A stretch of 64,000 bases of DNA, taken from NCBI RefSeq assembly GCF_901538265.1, contig NZ_LR593886.1, forward strand, positions 9,011,738 through 9,075,737, in the 5' to 3' direction. This DNA is from Gemmata massiliana (GTDB lineage Bacteria; Planctomycetota; Planctomycetia; Gemmatales; Gemmataceae). Below, piece after piece: positions 24,113-32,927 of this stretch; position 1 is the stretch's first letter, and each line of letters starts with the position of its first letter. Position numbers and translations under genes: made by a program. The notes beneath the pieces are model-generated. The model was not told the origin of the DNA. It did no database searches and saw nothing but the letters and a program-made list of their open reading frames with translations.

Positions 24113-26203
24113 TTACTTCACGCGAACTTCAACCGGGGCGCTCCAGTGCCCGCAGCGCCCCGTATCGTCGCGCCAGCGGGCGCGCACGCGGTACTCCCCC
24201 GGTGCTTTGAACACGTCCGCGGGGATGTCGATCGTGCGACCCGAGCCCTCTTCCTTCCGCCAGTGGTCGTCGAGTTCGTACCAGCCGAGTTGCCCCACGC
24301 GGCCGACGCGCCACTCCAGCGCCACCGATTTGCGCCCGGCCGGGGAGACGAACGCCGCCGCCTCGAACCGGAACTTCCCGTCGGGCCGTTCGACGGTCGG
24401 CTTCGCGGGGATCTTGTCGTCCTTGGCTTCGTGGGCCAGGTAGCCCCACCCGTAACCGCGCTGGTCGCCGTCGTTCGGGGCGTAGTTCTTCGTCGGGCGC
24501 GAATCGGTGCAGAAATCGACGAGGTACTTGCGGAAGCCGGCGAAGTCGTTGGTCGCCAGCGTTCGCGTCCACTTCCCGCCGAAGTGATCGGCGCTGGACG
24601 GGTTCACGAAGTACGCCCCCTTCGGGTTGATCCGCGGGGAGAAGTTCCAGCGCGCCTCGTCGAGCCGGGGCCAATCGACATCGTGCTTCTTCGGCGTGAG
24701 AGCCGCGCTCAGGTCCGCCACCAGTTGCCCCACTTGGCCGCCGCGGTCGGTGCCGTCGGCCGCGAACAGGTCGAGGATCTCGCGGGCGCGGTTGCGGTAC
24801 TCGATCGCGATCGCGGGGTGGTTGAGGCACCCGATGGCCTCGATGTGGCCCGGCTGGTGGTGCCGCGGAACGAACGTCATGTCCATGTCCCACGGGATCG
24901 GCGCCCACCGACCGTCGGGGTGGCGGTAGTACCCGTGGTTGCCGTCGGGCCGCAGGTCCACGTTGCCCAGCAGCCGGTTCAGCGCGTGGAAGCTGTAGTA
25001 CGCGGGCAGGTCGAGGTTCTTCCGCCACCACTCTTCCTTCGGGTTCGACCGCATCCCGTTGAGGAACGTCTCCCACTCCTTCTGGGCCTGGTCGCCGGTG
25101 ATGGTCTTGGGCGTGTGCTTGATTCCGCTTTGCGCGCTGACCGTCAACCCGTCCGGCAGCTTACGGTCGGCGAGCAGCTTCGGCTCCATGTCGCCCAGGG
25201 CCACGTACAGCCCCCACAAGTCGCCCGCGAACTGGTCCTTCGGTACCTCGGTGGCGCCCGTGACCACGCGCCACTGCACCCACGTCGCGGGCGGGCTGGG
25301 GACACCCGCGAGCCGGTACGAGCGCATCGAAAGCACTTCGTCCATACCCGCGATGCCGCGGTGGACCGGCAGGTACGGGGTGGACTGACCCGGGTTGAGG
25401 TCGAGTCCCCTGCACGCGGCCGGGAACGGCTTGTCGTCGTGATCGGCGAAGGGAACCTCGTGCCCGCGGTTGAACTTCAGCCCCCACTTGTTCTTGCCGG
25501 CGATGTGGGCGCTCCCCTGGCCGCGGTTGCTGTACTGGATGTGGTCGTACACCACGCCGCGGTAGACGAGCGTGCCCTGCTGCTTCTGCTTGTGGAAGTT
25601 GCCGTCCCACTGACTTTTCGCGACGTCTTCGGCCCGCGCGAGCAGGTGAATGGTTTGCAGCGTGCCGAGGAACGCCGCAGGGAATTTCACGACGGGGGCT
25701 TTGCCCGGTTCGCGCGAGCCGGACCACATGGCCGGCCCCGCATCGCACCACCACGCGAAGTTGGGGCAGGTATCATCGGCCTCGGGCGCCTGGATCGCTT
25801 TGCCGTCCCGACCGACTGCCGCGACGCGATACCGCACCAGCCAGCGGTGCTTCTGGTACGTGGCCGGGACACGAGCGCTGTACACGCCGTCGCCGGCCTT
25901 CGCGTCCCCCTCCTTGCCGTCGTCGCGCATCGTCAGGTCGAACCAGTTCTTCTCGTACTCGGCGTCGCCCTTGCGGATGTACTTTCCGGGCGCGACGAGC
26001 TGGAGCTTCAGGACCGGTTTGGTTACGCCCTCTGCCAACCGCACGGTGACGAGGACCGACGCACCGGGCTTCGGCGCGACCGGTTCGTGTTGCACGTGGC
26101 TGATCGCTGCGGCCTTCTCCGGCTCGGCGGCGCTCGCCCCTACAGCCGCTCCGACGAGAATCAGCCACGAGAGCATCAGCCGGCGCCAACAACAGGCGAT
26201 CAT
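24113..26203 (-). CDS. CotH-like kinase-domain secreted protein
   Basis: 696 residues with signal peptide LMLSWLILVGAAVGASAAEP and GAGGA before the ATG. Residues ~35-150 form an Ig-like or choice-of-anchor domain (DLTMRDDGKEGDAKAGDGVYSA split over one loop). The middle is a CotH domain: KNKWGLKFNRGHEVPF (~250), GDLWGLYVALGDMEPKLL, NVDLRPDGNHGYYRHPDGRW and the metal-binding PWDMDMTF. The last ~100 residues look like a beta-sandwich (WYELDDHWRKEEGSGRTIDI). CotH in Bacillus phosphorylates spore-coat proteins; exported homologues are common in Planctomycetes and may phosphorylate secreted proteins or assist cellulosome-like assembly. The substrate here is unknown. Confidence 0.87.
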   Translation of the reverse strand: MIACCWRRLMLSWLILVGAAVGASAAEPEKAAAISHVQHEPVAPKPGASVLVTVRLAEGVTKPVLKLQLVAPGKYIRKGDAEYEKNWFDLTMRDDGKEGDAKAGDGVYSARVPATYQKHRWLVRYRVAAVGRDGKAIQAPEADDTCPNFAWWCDAGPAMWSGSREPGKAPVVKFPAAFLGTLQTIHLLARAEDVAKSQWDGNFHKQKQQGTLVYRGVVYDHIQYSNRGQGSAHIAGKNKWGLKFNRGHEVPFADHDDKPFPAACRGLDLNPGQSTPYLPVHRGIAGMDEVLSMRSYRLAGVPSPPATWVQWRVVTGATEVPKDQFAGDLWGLYVALGDMEPKLLADRKLPDGLTVSAQSGIKHTPKTITGDQAQKEWETFLNGMRSNPKEEWWRKNLDLPAYYSFHALNRLLGNVDLRPDGNHGYYRHPDGRWAPIPWDMDMTFVPRHHQPGHIEAIGCLNHPAIAIEYRNRAREILDLFAADGTDRGGQVGQLVADLSAALTPKKHDVDWPRLDEARWNFSPRINPKGAYFVNPSSADHFGGKWTRTLATNDFAGFRKYLVDFCTDSRPTKNYAPNDGDQRGYGWGYLAHEAKDDKIPAKPTVERPDGKFRFEAAAFVSPAGRKSVALEWRVGRVGQLGWYELDDHWRKEEGSGRTIDIPADVFKAPGEYRVRARWRDDTGRCGHWSAPVEVRVK

Positions 26204-26239
26204 GTGCGGTCCTCGCGGAACGACGGAATGCGTAATTCG

Positions 26240-26338
26240 TTACTCTCGGCCCAACACCAAGTCTACGACCCAGCACCCGCGCACATGAACCTGATTCGCG
26301 TCGCGGCAGTGGTTCAGGATGTCCGTATCGCCACCCCC
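26240..26338 (-). pseudogene. C-terminal relic of the Gemmata paralogous family seen at 36285-38454
   Basis: On the minus strand this stretch encodes DTDILNHCRDANQVHVRGCW followed by VVDLVLGRE and TAA. That is the C-terminal signature of the three genes at 36285-38454 (ILNHCRKPGEHVRGCWVLDL in the third). The frame does not continue upstream, so only the last ~30 codons remain. It lies between the CotH gene and a low-GC gene. Confidence 0.75.
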
Positions 26339-26369
26339 GATGCCCTAATCACTGCCACGATCACATCGA

Positions 26370-27152
26370 TTACTCGAAGGGAGTATCTGAAAAGACGAGC
26401 TCTAGCGGTCCGGCGCTGTGCTCTCCCACCCATGACATTGCGATTGTGTTCCGATTCTTGGTGGCAACAGTACGCGCCGGCCGGTACGTTGCACTGGCCA
26501 ATTCAGGGAATGGTTCGTGGTCATCAATGAGAACGAGCGTGTAGAGTGAGCCGAACAGCCACATTCGCAAACCGACAATTCCGCTGGGGGCACCGACGAC
26601 AGTAAGTCGAAAAACGTGATGATCAACGCGCGATTGATCGTGTGTGACGTATAGACCACGGCCGGGCGGGAATGAACTGCTTCGGAAAATTGTCTGTAGG
26701 TTTTCGCTTGGTGGTAACTGACCAGCAAAGCTATTCACAAATGGCACCGGAAAATTACCGCTGAATAGCCCGCCACAAAGTGTTTTAAGCATCCACCGTT
26801 CAATGCAATCGCCATTGATGAAATACTCATGCCCAATGCGCCCACCTGTGATGTCATCAAGCAGAAGTCGTTCAGTCGCCTTGAAAAACTCTGTCATCTC
26901 AGCATCGAAAGGACTGAGGTCACGGTTGTGGCCTTCGCATAGAATCTTTGCGGTCAGACTACCAATACCCAGTCGTGCTGGATTATTTGAGTCGTTACGC
27001 AAAAATGTTAATCCGGATACCAATCCACCGGATTCTTCTGGCCAGATCGCTTCAAGAAGTGATCTGGAGACGACGTGTTCCCGATTAACGGGGCCGCGAC
27101 AATCGCACAATTGCTGTGCATAGCAACTGGGATTCGAGCAGAGAGGCGTCAT
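26370..27152 (-). CDS. HNH-endonuclease-like protein, low GC
   Basis: About 260 residues from ATG at 27152; a GTG 15 bp upstream (27167) is possible. The N-terminus has paired cysteines CSNPSCYAQQLCDC and then GPVNREHVVSRSLLEAIWP. Further on comes ILCEGHNRDLSPFDAEM. The EHVVS...ILCxxHN pattern resembles a zinc-binding HNH (beta-beta-alpha metal) nuclease core. The C-terminal ~150 residues are not recognised. Base composition (near 50% GC by eye) and codon use differ from neighbours, suggesting recent acquisition. It lies 71 bp downstream of the gene interrupted by the ISAs1 element, on the same strand, so the two may once have formed an operon. A nuclease role is inferred from motif only. Confidence 0.55.
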   Translation of the reverse strand: MTPLCSNPSCYAQQLCDCRGPVNREHVVSRSLLEAIWPEESGGLVSGLTFLRNDSNNPARLGIGSLTAKILCEGHNRDLSPFDAEMTEFFKATERLLLDDITGGRIGHEYFINGDCIERWMLKTLCGGLFSGNFPVPFVNSFAGQLPPSENLQTIFRSSSFPPGRGLYVTHDQSRVDHHVFRLTVVGAPSGIVGLRMWLFGSLYTLVLIDDHEPFPELASATYRPARTVATKNRNTIAMSWVGEHSAGPLELVFSDTPFE

Positions 27153-27399
27153 GTGAAGATATCTCACACGGCTTGAAGGTTCACCGCGACCAAATCGAAA
27201 TCAATTCAGATTACTGATGCAGGTCATTTGCTTCGTAGATTGGAAACAGCCACGAAGTGCATGAGATTGCAGTCCGAACCCACAACTTGTTCTCGAATAA
27301 ATTGCATCTGCGATGTTTCAGCGGTAAGAAACTTAATTTGAACCGTGCGAGAGTCGTCGAGTACAAGAATCACATCCGCATTTATCAATCCGAAACACT

Positions 27400-27409
27400 C
27401 GTCGGGTGT
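27400..27409. repeat. Target-site duplication, left copy
   Basis: CGTCGGGTGT, identical to 28616-28625 on the other side of the ISAs1 element. Confidence 0.95.
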
Positions 27410-28615
27410 CAGGGTTGGCGCACTATGAACCCGTGACGGCAGCCGCATTTACGTCTATATCGGGGTTGTTATGGAGGAACCCCGATGAGTATTCCGCTGC
27501 TGGCGGTGTTTGCGGATGTGCCAGACCCGCGCCGCGAAACGAAGAACAAGTTGCATGAGCTGGTGGATATCCTCACGTTGGCCACGTGTGCGGTGATCGC
27601 CGGGGCCGACGGGTGGGACCAGGTGGCCGCGTTCGGTCGGGCCAAGCAAACGTTGTTCGCCCCGTACCTGCGGTTGCCCCACGGGGTTCCGAGCCCGGAC
27701 ACGTTCGAGCGCGTGTTCGCCAAGCTGGACCCGGACGCGTTCGCGGACCGGTTCGGGCGCTGGATGGCAGCCGCATGCGAGAGTACCGGCCTGGTGCACG
27801 TGGCGATCGATGGTAAGAGCGCCCGGCGGTCCACCAAGAACACGTTCACCGGGTGCTTGCATCTGGTCGAGGCGTGGGCCGTGGAGAACCGGTTGATCCT
27901 GGGCCAGCGGTCCGTGCCCGAGGGCGGACACGAGATCACCACGGCCCCAGATCTGTTGGGCGCCCTGGATCTGACGGGCGCGGTGGTGACCGTCGACGCG
28001 GCCTTTTGCCAGAAGGAGTTGGTGTCCCAGATCCGCACCCAGGGCGGGCATTACGTGGTGTGCGTGAAGGGGAACCAGAAGGGGTTGCGCGGCGCGGTGG
28101 CGGAGGTGTTCGCGCGGGCCGGGGAGGACGCGTTCGCCGGGTGTGACATGGGGTCCGCGGTCGAGGACGGGCACGGGCGCGAGGAAGAGCGGTACGTGAC
28201 GGTGGTTGAAGATCCGGAAGGGCTACCGAGCGGGTGGGCCGATGTTGGGGCCGTGGCCCTGGTGTGCCGGGAGCGGGTGGTGAACGGGAAGCCGAATGAG
28301 AGCACCGCCCATTACTACCTCACCAGCTTGCGGATCGGGGCGGTCGAGCTGGCGGGGTACATCCGCAACCATTGGGGCATTGAGAACGGGCTCCATTGGT
28401 GTCTGGACATCGCGTTCCGGGAAGACGACAGCCGGGCTCGGGCCGGACACGCCGGGGCCAACCTGGGCATGATTCGCCGGGTTGCCCTGTCCCTGCTCCA
28501 GCGGGCGGACACCAAGGGCAGCATTCGTACTCGACGCATGAAGGCCGCCTGGGACGATCAATACCTGCTCAAAGTGTTTAAGATTCTGACGACTAAATGA
28601 AGTGCGCCGGCCCTG
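27410..28615 (+). mobile_element. ISAs1-family insertion sequence, 1206 bp
   Basis: The transposase gene is bounded by terminal inverted repeats. The left end 27410 reads CAGGGTTGGCGCACT; the reverse complement of the right end 28615 reads CAGGGCCGGCGCACT, two mismatches in 15. Perfect 10-bp direct repeats CGTCGGGTGT flank it at 27400-27409 and 28616-28625, the usual duplication size for the family. The duplication is undecayed and the transposase is intact, so the insertion is recent and the element may still be mobile. Confidence 0.95.
27485..28600 (+). CDS. ISAs1-family (H-repeat-like) transposase
   Basis: 371 residues. The family N-terminus is present: FADVPDPRRETKNKLHELVD then ILTLATCAVIAGADGWDQV (DDE_Tnp_1-associated domain). 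The catalytic region follows: VHVAIDGKSARRS (first Asp), VTVDAAFCQKELV (second Asp), YVVCVKGNQKGL, and HWGIENGLHWCLDIAFREDD with the Glu. The frame is full length and undamaged. The gene sits inside the 27410-28615 element and reads opposite to the gene it interrupts. Confidence 0.95.
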   Translation: MSIPLLAVFADVPDPRRETKNKLHELVDILTLATCAVIAGADGWDQVAAFGRAKQTLFAPYLRLPHGVPSPDTFERVFAKLDPDAFADRFGRWMAAACESTGLVHVAIDGKSARRSTKNTFTGCLHLVEAWAVENRLILGQRSVPEGGHEITTAPDLLGALDLTGAVVTVDAAFCQKELVSQIRTQGGHYVVCVKGNQKGLRGAVAEVFARAGEDAFAGCDMGSAVEDGHGREEERYVTVVEDPEGLPSGWADVGAVALVCRERVVNGKPNESTAHYYLTSLRIGAVELAGYIRNHWGIENGLHWCLDIAFREDDSRARAGHAGANLGMIRRVALSLLQRADTKGSIRTRRMKAAWDDQYLLKVFKILTTK

Positions 28616-28625
28616 CGTCGGGTGT
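28616..28625. repeat. Target-site duplication, right copy
   Basis: CGTCGGGTGT, identical to 27400-27409. Confidence 0.95.
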
Positions 28626-28775
28626 ACAAACCACTTCGACAGAACCAAAGCACACAGAAAAGCGTTCGTCGTACTTAGCTCTTTTTATGTGAGCAATCCC
28701 GTCGAAACCGGGAGTAAGTTTACCCTCTTGCAGAACCCGAACCTTGCAACCGATCTTCTCGCCGGTCTCGTTCAC

Positions 28776-29100
28776 GTGATTCCTCCTTTTTGCGGGCATC
28801 TCCCATTAACGTTCACGGCAGGTTTAGCAGTCCCGTGTCGCACCGCGTCGGCGGAGGTGCGGAACTGGCGCCAAGTCTCGTACCCGTCATCGCAATCGGC
28901 GGCGATTTCCCCGAAATCGATGAACTGGCAAGTTACATTGTTTTCGGGTACTGGATGTCGATCCAGAATAACTTACCCATACTGCTCTCGACACCACTTT
29001 CGCACTTGGCGGGGATTTCCGCGGTGGTATCTCGTGTCGCGCGCGGGGCTGTGTAGGATGTCAGAGAACGGAACACGCGGTTCTCGGGCACGTCCTCATC
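28776..29100. other. Intergenic, no gene seen
   Basis: 325 bases between the start of the interrupted gene (-) and the SDR gene (+). It contains the AAGGAGG ribosome site of the interrupted gene at 28782-28788 and presumably both promoters. No repeat or RNA is evident. Confidence 0.4.
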
Positions 29101-29853
29101 ATGAACGATCTCGCCGGCAAGAAGGCACTGGTGTGCGGCGGCTCGCAGGGCATCGGCCTCGCGGCGGCGCGGGAACTCGCGGCACGCGGAGCGGACGTCA
29201 CCGTGCTCGCGCGCTCCGAACCGCCGGGCGAAGATACATTCGCGTTTCTGCGCGCGGACCTGCAACAGATCGAAGCCCTCATCCCCACGCTGGAAAGTCA
29301 GTTACAGTCGGCGCCCGCGTTCAGCATCCTCGTGAACAATAGCGGCGGCCCGCCGCCCGGTCCCATTGTGGACGCGACGCCCGAACAGTTCCTCACGGCG
29401 TTCAAGCAACAAGTCCTCGCCGCGCACCTCCTCACGCAGTGGGTACTGCCCGCGATGAAGGCTCAGGGGTACGGCCGCATCATCAACGTCGTCTCCACGA
29501 GCGTCCGCGAGCCGATCGAGGGCTTGGGCGTGTCGAACACGATTCGCGGCGCGACCGCGTCGTGGGCGAAAACGCTGTCGCGTGAGGTCGGCAAGTTCGG
29601 CGTGACCGTGAACAACGTGCTCCCCGGCGCCACGCGGACCGCGCGCCTGGAGGCGATCATCAAGCGGAAGGCCGATGCGAGCGGCAAACCGCAAGAAGAA
29701 ATCGAAGCCCACATGCGCGCGGAGATCCCGGCCGGCCGGTTCGCCGAACCGACTGAGATCGGGGCCGTGATCGCGTTCCTCGCGTCGCCCGCGGCGGGGT
29801 ACATTTCCGGCGTGAGTGTTCCGGTGGACGGCGGGAGGTTGCACTGTGTCTGA
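29101..29853 (+). CDS. SDR-family oxidoreductase, divergent class lacking the catalytic Tyr
   Basis: 250 residues. The Rossmann motif is ALVCGGSQGIGLAAARELAA and the structural motif ILVNNSGGPPPG. The catalytic Ser is in NVVSTSVREPIEG. Where classical enzymes have YxxxK the sequence reads GLGVSNTIRGATASWAKTLS, so the Tyr and Lys are replaced. This is typical of a BKR-like SDR subgroup annotated as 3-oxoacyl-ACP reductase-like. The gene's last 8 bp overlap the start of the aldehyde dehydrogenase, so the two proteins are probably made together. In some bacteria a similar pair acts in aminomuconate (kynurenine or nitrobenzene) breakdown; that link is inferred. Confidence 0.88.
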   Translation: MNDLAGKKALVCGGSQGIGLAAARELAARGADVTVLARSEPPGEDTFAFLRADLQQIEALIPTLESQLQSAPAFSILVNNSGGPPPGPIVDATPEQFLTAFKQQVLAAHLLTQWVLPAMKAQGYGRIINVVSTSVREPIEGLGVSNTIRGATASWAKTLSREVGKFGVTVNNVLPGATRTARLEAIIKRKADASGKPQEEIEAHMRAEIPAGRFAEPTEIGAVIAFLASPAAGYISGVSVPVDGGRLHCV

Positions 29854-31300
29854 GCGCGAGCGCCTGCAAAACTACATCGAGGGCCGGTTCGTCGCCCCCG
29901 TGCGCGGCGAGTACCTGCCCGTCTACGAACCCGCGACCGGGCGCCCGTTCGCCGAGGTCGCGTCGTCCGACCGGGCGGACGTGGACGCCGCGTGCATCGC
30001 GGCCGGGCGCGCGGCCCGCGGGTGGCGCGAGACGCCGGTCGAGAAGCGCGCTGTGATCCTCGACGCGATCGCGAACAAGCTGGAAGCGCAAATCGAGCGC
30101 TTCGCCGGCGCGGAATCGAAGGACAACGGCAAGCCGGTGTCGCTGGCGCGGGCCGTGGACATCCCGCGCGCGGTGTCGAACTTCCGGTTCTTCGCGGGGG
30201 CGGTTCAGCACTTCGCGAGCGAGTGCCACCCGACGTCCGCCGACGTGCTGAACTACACGCTCCGCGCGCCGCTCGGCGTAGTGGGGTGCATCTCGCCGTG
30301 GAACCTCCCGCTGTACCTGTTCACGTGGAAGATCGCGCCCGCGCTCGCGAGCGGGAACTGCGTGGTCGCAAAACCGAGCGAAATAACCCCCGTAACCGCA
30401 ACGATGTTCGCCGAGTTGTGCGGTGAAGCGGGGTTACCGCCGGGGGTGCTGAACCTCGTTCACGGCACCGGCCCCGATGTGGGCGAAGTGATCTGCACGC
30501 ACCCCACCACCAAGGCCATCTCGTTCACCGGGGGAACGAAGACCGGCGCCCGGATCGCCTCGGTCGCCGCGCCGTTATTCAAGAAGCTTTCGCTCGAACT
30601 CGGCGGGAAGAACCCGGTTCTCGTTTTCGACGACTGTGCATTCGACGAGATGCTCGCAACCACGCTGCGCTCGTCCTTCAGCAACCAGGGCGAAATCTGC
30701 CTGTGCGGGTCGCGCATCTTCGTGCAGGACGCGATCTACGAGCGCTTCAAAACCGAGTTCGTGGCGCGGGCCAAGAAGCTCCGCGTCGGCGACCCACTGG
30801 AGCCGACGACCGAACAGGGCGCGCTCGTTTCCGAGCAGCACCACGCGAAGGTGCGCAGCTACCTCGACCTCGCACGCAAAGAGGGCGGTACCGTTCTTTG
30901 CGGCGGTGAAGTGATCTCTCCTCCAGGTCGGTGCGCGAACGGCTGGTTCCTCTCGCCCGTGGTCATTGAAGGGCTGCCGCACAACTGCCGCACGAGTCAG
31001 GAAGAGATCTTCGGCCCGGTCGCGTCGCTGTACCGCTTCAAGACCGAAGACGAGGCGGTCGCGCTTGCGAACGACACGCCCTACGGTCTCGCGTCGGTGG
31101 TGTGGACGCGCTCGCTCGACCGCGCCCACCGCGTCGCCGCGAGCCTGCACGCGGGGATCACCTGGGTGAACTGCTGGATGGTGCGCGACTTGAGAACGCC
31201 GTTCGGTGGGGTCAAGCAGTCGGGCGTCGGGCGCGAGGGCGGTTGGGAAGCGCTCCGATTCTTCACCGAGCCGAAGAACGTGTGCCTCAAACTGTCATAG
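29846..31300 (+). CDS. Aldehyde dehydrogenase, aminomuconate/hydroxymuconate-semialdehyde type
   Basis: 484 residues from GTG at 29846, with GGGAGG 8 bases upstream; this overlaps the SDR stop. It oxidises an aldehyde with NAD(P)+. Conserved residues are visible: the Asn in ISPWNLPLYLFTWKIAPALA, the Lys in VVAKPSEITPVTA, the general base Glu in LSLELGGKNPVLVF, the nucleophile Cys in FSNQGEICLCGSRIFV, and QEEIFGPVASL near the end. The sequence resembles the ALDH8/semialdehyde group (2-aminomuconate or 2-hydroxymuconate semialdehyde). Coupling with the SDR supports a shared catabolic pathway. Substrate remains unproven, and no other pathway genes are near. Confidence 0.92.
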   Translation: MSERERLQNYIEGRFVAPVRGEYLPVYEPATGRPFAEVASSDRADVDAACIAAGRAARGWRETPVEKRAVILDAIANKLEAQIERFAGAESKDNGKPVSLARAVDIPRAVSNFRFFAGAVQHFASECHPTSADVLNYTLRAPLGVVGCISPWNLPLYLFTWKIAPALASGNCVVAKPSEITPVTATMFAELCGEAGLPPGVLNLVHGTGPDVGEVICTHPTTKAISFTGGTKTGARIASVAAPLFKKLSLELGGKNPVLVFDDCAFDEMLATTLRSSFSNQGEICLCGSRIFVQDAIYERFKTEFVARAKKLRVGDPLEPTTEQGALVSEQHHAKVRSYLDLARKEGGTVLCGGEVISPPGRCANGWFLSPVVIEGLPHNCRTSQEEIFGPVASLYRFKTEDEAVALANDTPYGLASVVWTRSLDRAHRVAASLHAGITWVNCWMVRDLRTPFGGVKQSGVGREGGWEALRFFTEPKNVCLKLS

Positions 31301-31451
31301 TCGCACCCGTATCGGCGAACGGCCGGTGGAGGCTCCAAGCCGATCGCGGTCCCTGCTCGTAAGGCTGCCGGGGCACCGCGCGAGTGTTTATTGGCGAACC
31401 CCGACAGCGCGACCTTCGCCGCCGACCGGCGGGCCTTTGTAAGTGCTGCCC

Positions 31452-32870
31452 CTATCCACCGAGCCCCCACGTGGTGATTTGGCAGTTCGGAAGCGCGGCC
31501 CGCAGTTCCGCCACCGCGGGCTTCGTCAACTTATTGAAGCCCTTCAAGTCGAGTGCGGTCAGTCGCTTCAAAGTTGCCAGTTCTTTCAACCCGGCGTCGG
31601 TCACCCCGGTGACATCGATCGCGAGCCGTTCGAGCCCTTGAAGCCGAACGAGCCCCTTGATGTCTCGGTCCGTGAACCAGCCGGCCGCTCCGACGCGCAG
31701 ATCGGTCAGCCCCTTCAGCGCCCTCAACTCCTCCAAACCCGCGCCCGTGATCCGCCCGTTCTCCGACACGTCGAGAGAGGTGAGGCCGGAAAGGGACGAC
31801 AGTTCTTTGAGGTCCGCGTCGGTCAAATCGGTGCCGAATAGTCGTAAAGTGGTCAGCCCCTTGAGCCCGGCAAGCTCCCGCACCTCATCGGATTTGAGGG
31901 CGGTGCCGGACAGGTCGAGGGTACGGAGCCGCTTCAGGCCGGCGAGCGCCCGTAGCTCGCCGGCCTTGGCCCCGGTGCCCCTCAACTCCAGATGGGTGAG
32001 ATTGCGCGCCGCGGTCAGTTCCTGTATTCCCCCGGCCGATATCCCACCCGCCCGGAAAAGCCTGAAATGCGAGAGCCCTTTGATCGCGGCCACCCGCCGC
32101 AGCCCCGCGTCCGTGACCTTGCTCCCGCTCAGGTCGAGCGTGTCCAGGGACGGCAGCTTCACCACCTCGTCCAGCACGGCATCGGTTACCCGCTCGCCCC
32201 ACAAGGCGAGCGACGTGAGGCCCTTGAACGCCGCGAGTTCTTGCGCGTCGGTGGCGCTGAAACTCGTCCTGTGAAGACTGAGTACGGAAAGCGATTTGAT
32301 CCGGGACAGTTCTCGGAGCCCCGTTGTCGAGATCGGGAAAGTAAACTGTACCTTTCGCGACCAGGAGGCCGAAAGGTGGACGGCGGTCAGCGTCGGGACC
32401 GTGGCCAGGTCCCGCATCAGGGCGTCGGACTGCTCGGCGCTGATCGACTGGGACGTCAGCGTGAACGTGGTGACGCTCTTGTGGCCGAAGAGTGCCCGGA
32501 GCTGCTCGGGCGTGATGGAAGGCCCTTCCATCACAATACCGAACGGTACTCCGGGGTCGGGAAGCGCGGCGAGATCCTTGATAGCACGATGCGAAGCGTT
32601 CAATAAAGTGAACCCCGGCACCGGGTTCTTAAGGCCGGCCGCGTCCCGAGCAAAGGCCCCGGTATCCTCCCCGATCCAACCGCTCTCGAAGCCCTGTTCG
32701 GCCCAAACTTTGACTACTGACGGGTCGATCGGCTTGTACACCTTCGGTTTTGGCGGGACGAACGGTTCCTCGTCGATCGCGGGCGCCTCCGGAGCAGAGG
32801 CCTCCGGGGCGCGGGCGCACCCGATGCAAGTCGTCATCGCCACAAACAACAACCACCGGTACATAGGCAT
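31452..32870 (-). CDS. Leucine-rich-repeat lipoprotein
   Basis: 472 residues. The signal MYRWLLFVAMTTCIGC ends in lipobox CIGC. After a Pro-rich linker, about twelve LRRs run from ~100 to the end, most of the cysteine-free planctomycete type with LKRLRTLDLSGTALKSDEV, LKGLTTLRLFGTDLTDADL and LERLAIDVTGVTDAGLKEL. Period is ~23-24 residues. LRR solenoids bind proteins; the ligand is unknown. It is anchored by the lipid and faces the periplasm or outside. It lies 57 bp downstream of the aldose epimerase gene on the same strand. Confidence 0.87.
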   Translation of the reverse strand: MPMYRWLLFVAMTTCIGCARAPEASAPEAPAIDEEPFVPPKPKVYKPIDPSVVKVWAEQGFESGWIGEDTGAFARDAAGLKNPVPGFTLLNASHRAIKDLAALPDPGVPFGIVMEGPSITPEQLRALFGHKSVTTFTLTSQSISAEQSDALMRDLATVPTLTAVHLSASWSRKVQFTFPISTTGLRELSRIKSLSVLSLHRTSFSATDAQELAAFKGLTSLALWGERVTDAVLDEVVKLPSLDTLDLSGSKVTDAGLRRVAAIKGLSHFRLFRAGGISAGGIQELTAARNLTHLELRGTGAKAGELRALAGLKRLRTLDLSGTALKSDEVRELAGLKGLTTLRLFGTDLTDADLKELSSLSGLTSLDVSENGRITGAGLEELRALKGLTDLRVGAAGWFTDRDIKGLVRLQGLERLAIDVTGVTDAGLKELATLKRLTALDLKGFNKLTKPAVAELRAALPNCQITTWGLGG

Positions 32871-32927
32871 CCTCGGATCGGGTCGCGTTGCGAACGAAGG
32901 AACCGGATCGGCCCCGCCCTCGAGCCG

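Larger units (their letters stand above)
27224..28775 (-). pseudogene. 111-residue gene of unknown function, split by the ISAs1 element
   Basis: The N-terminal part is 28775-28616 and the C-terminal part 27399-27224 (one copy of the target duplication kept). Removing the element and one 10-bp duplication joins VVCTPD to ECFGLINADV in the same frame and gives a continuous 111-residue protein. Its start is GTG at 28775, decided by AAGGAGG six bases upstream. The reconstructed protein starts VNETGEKIGCKVRVLQEG and ends MHFVAVSNLRSK. No domain is recognised. GC is lower than in flanking genes, like the HNH-like gene downstream. A small frame reading from inside the element (28593-28799) or out of it (27448-27224) should not be taken as intact genes. 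Confidence 0.8.
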
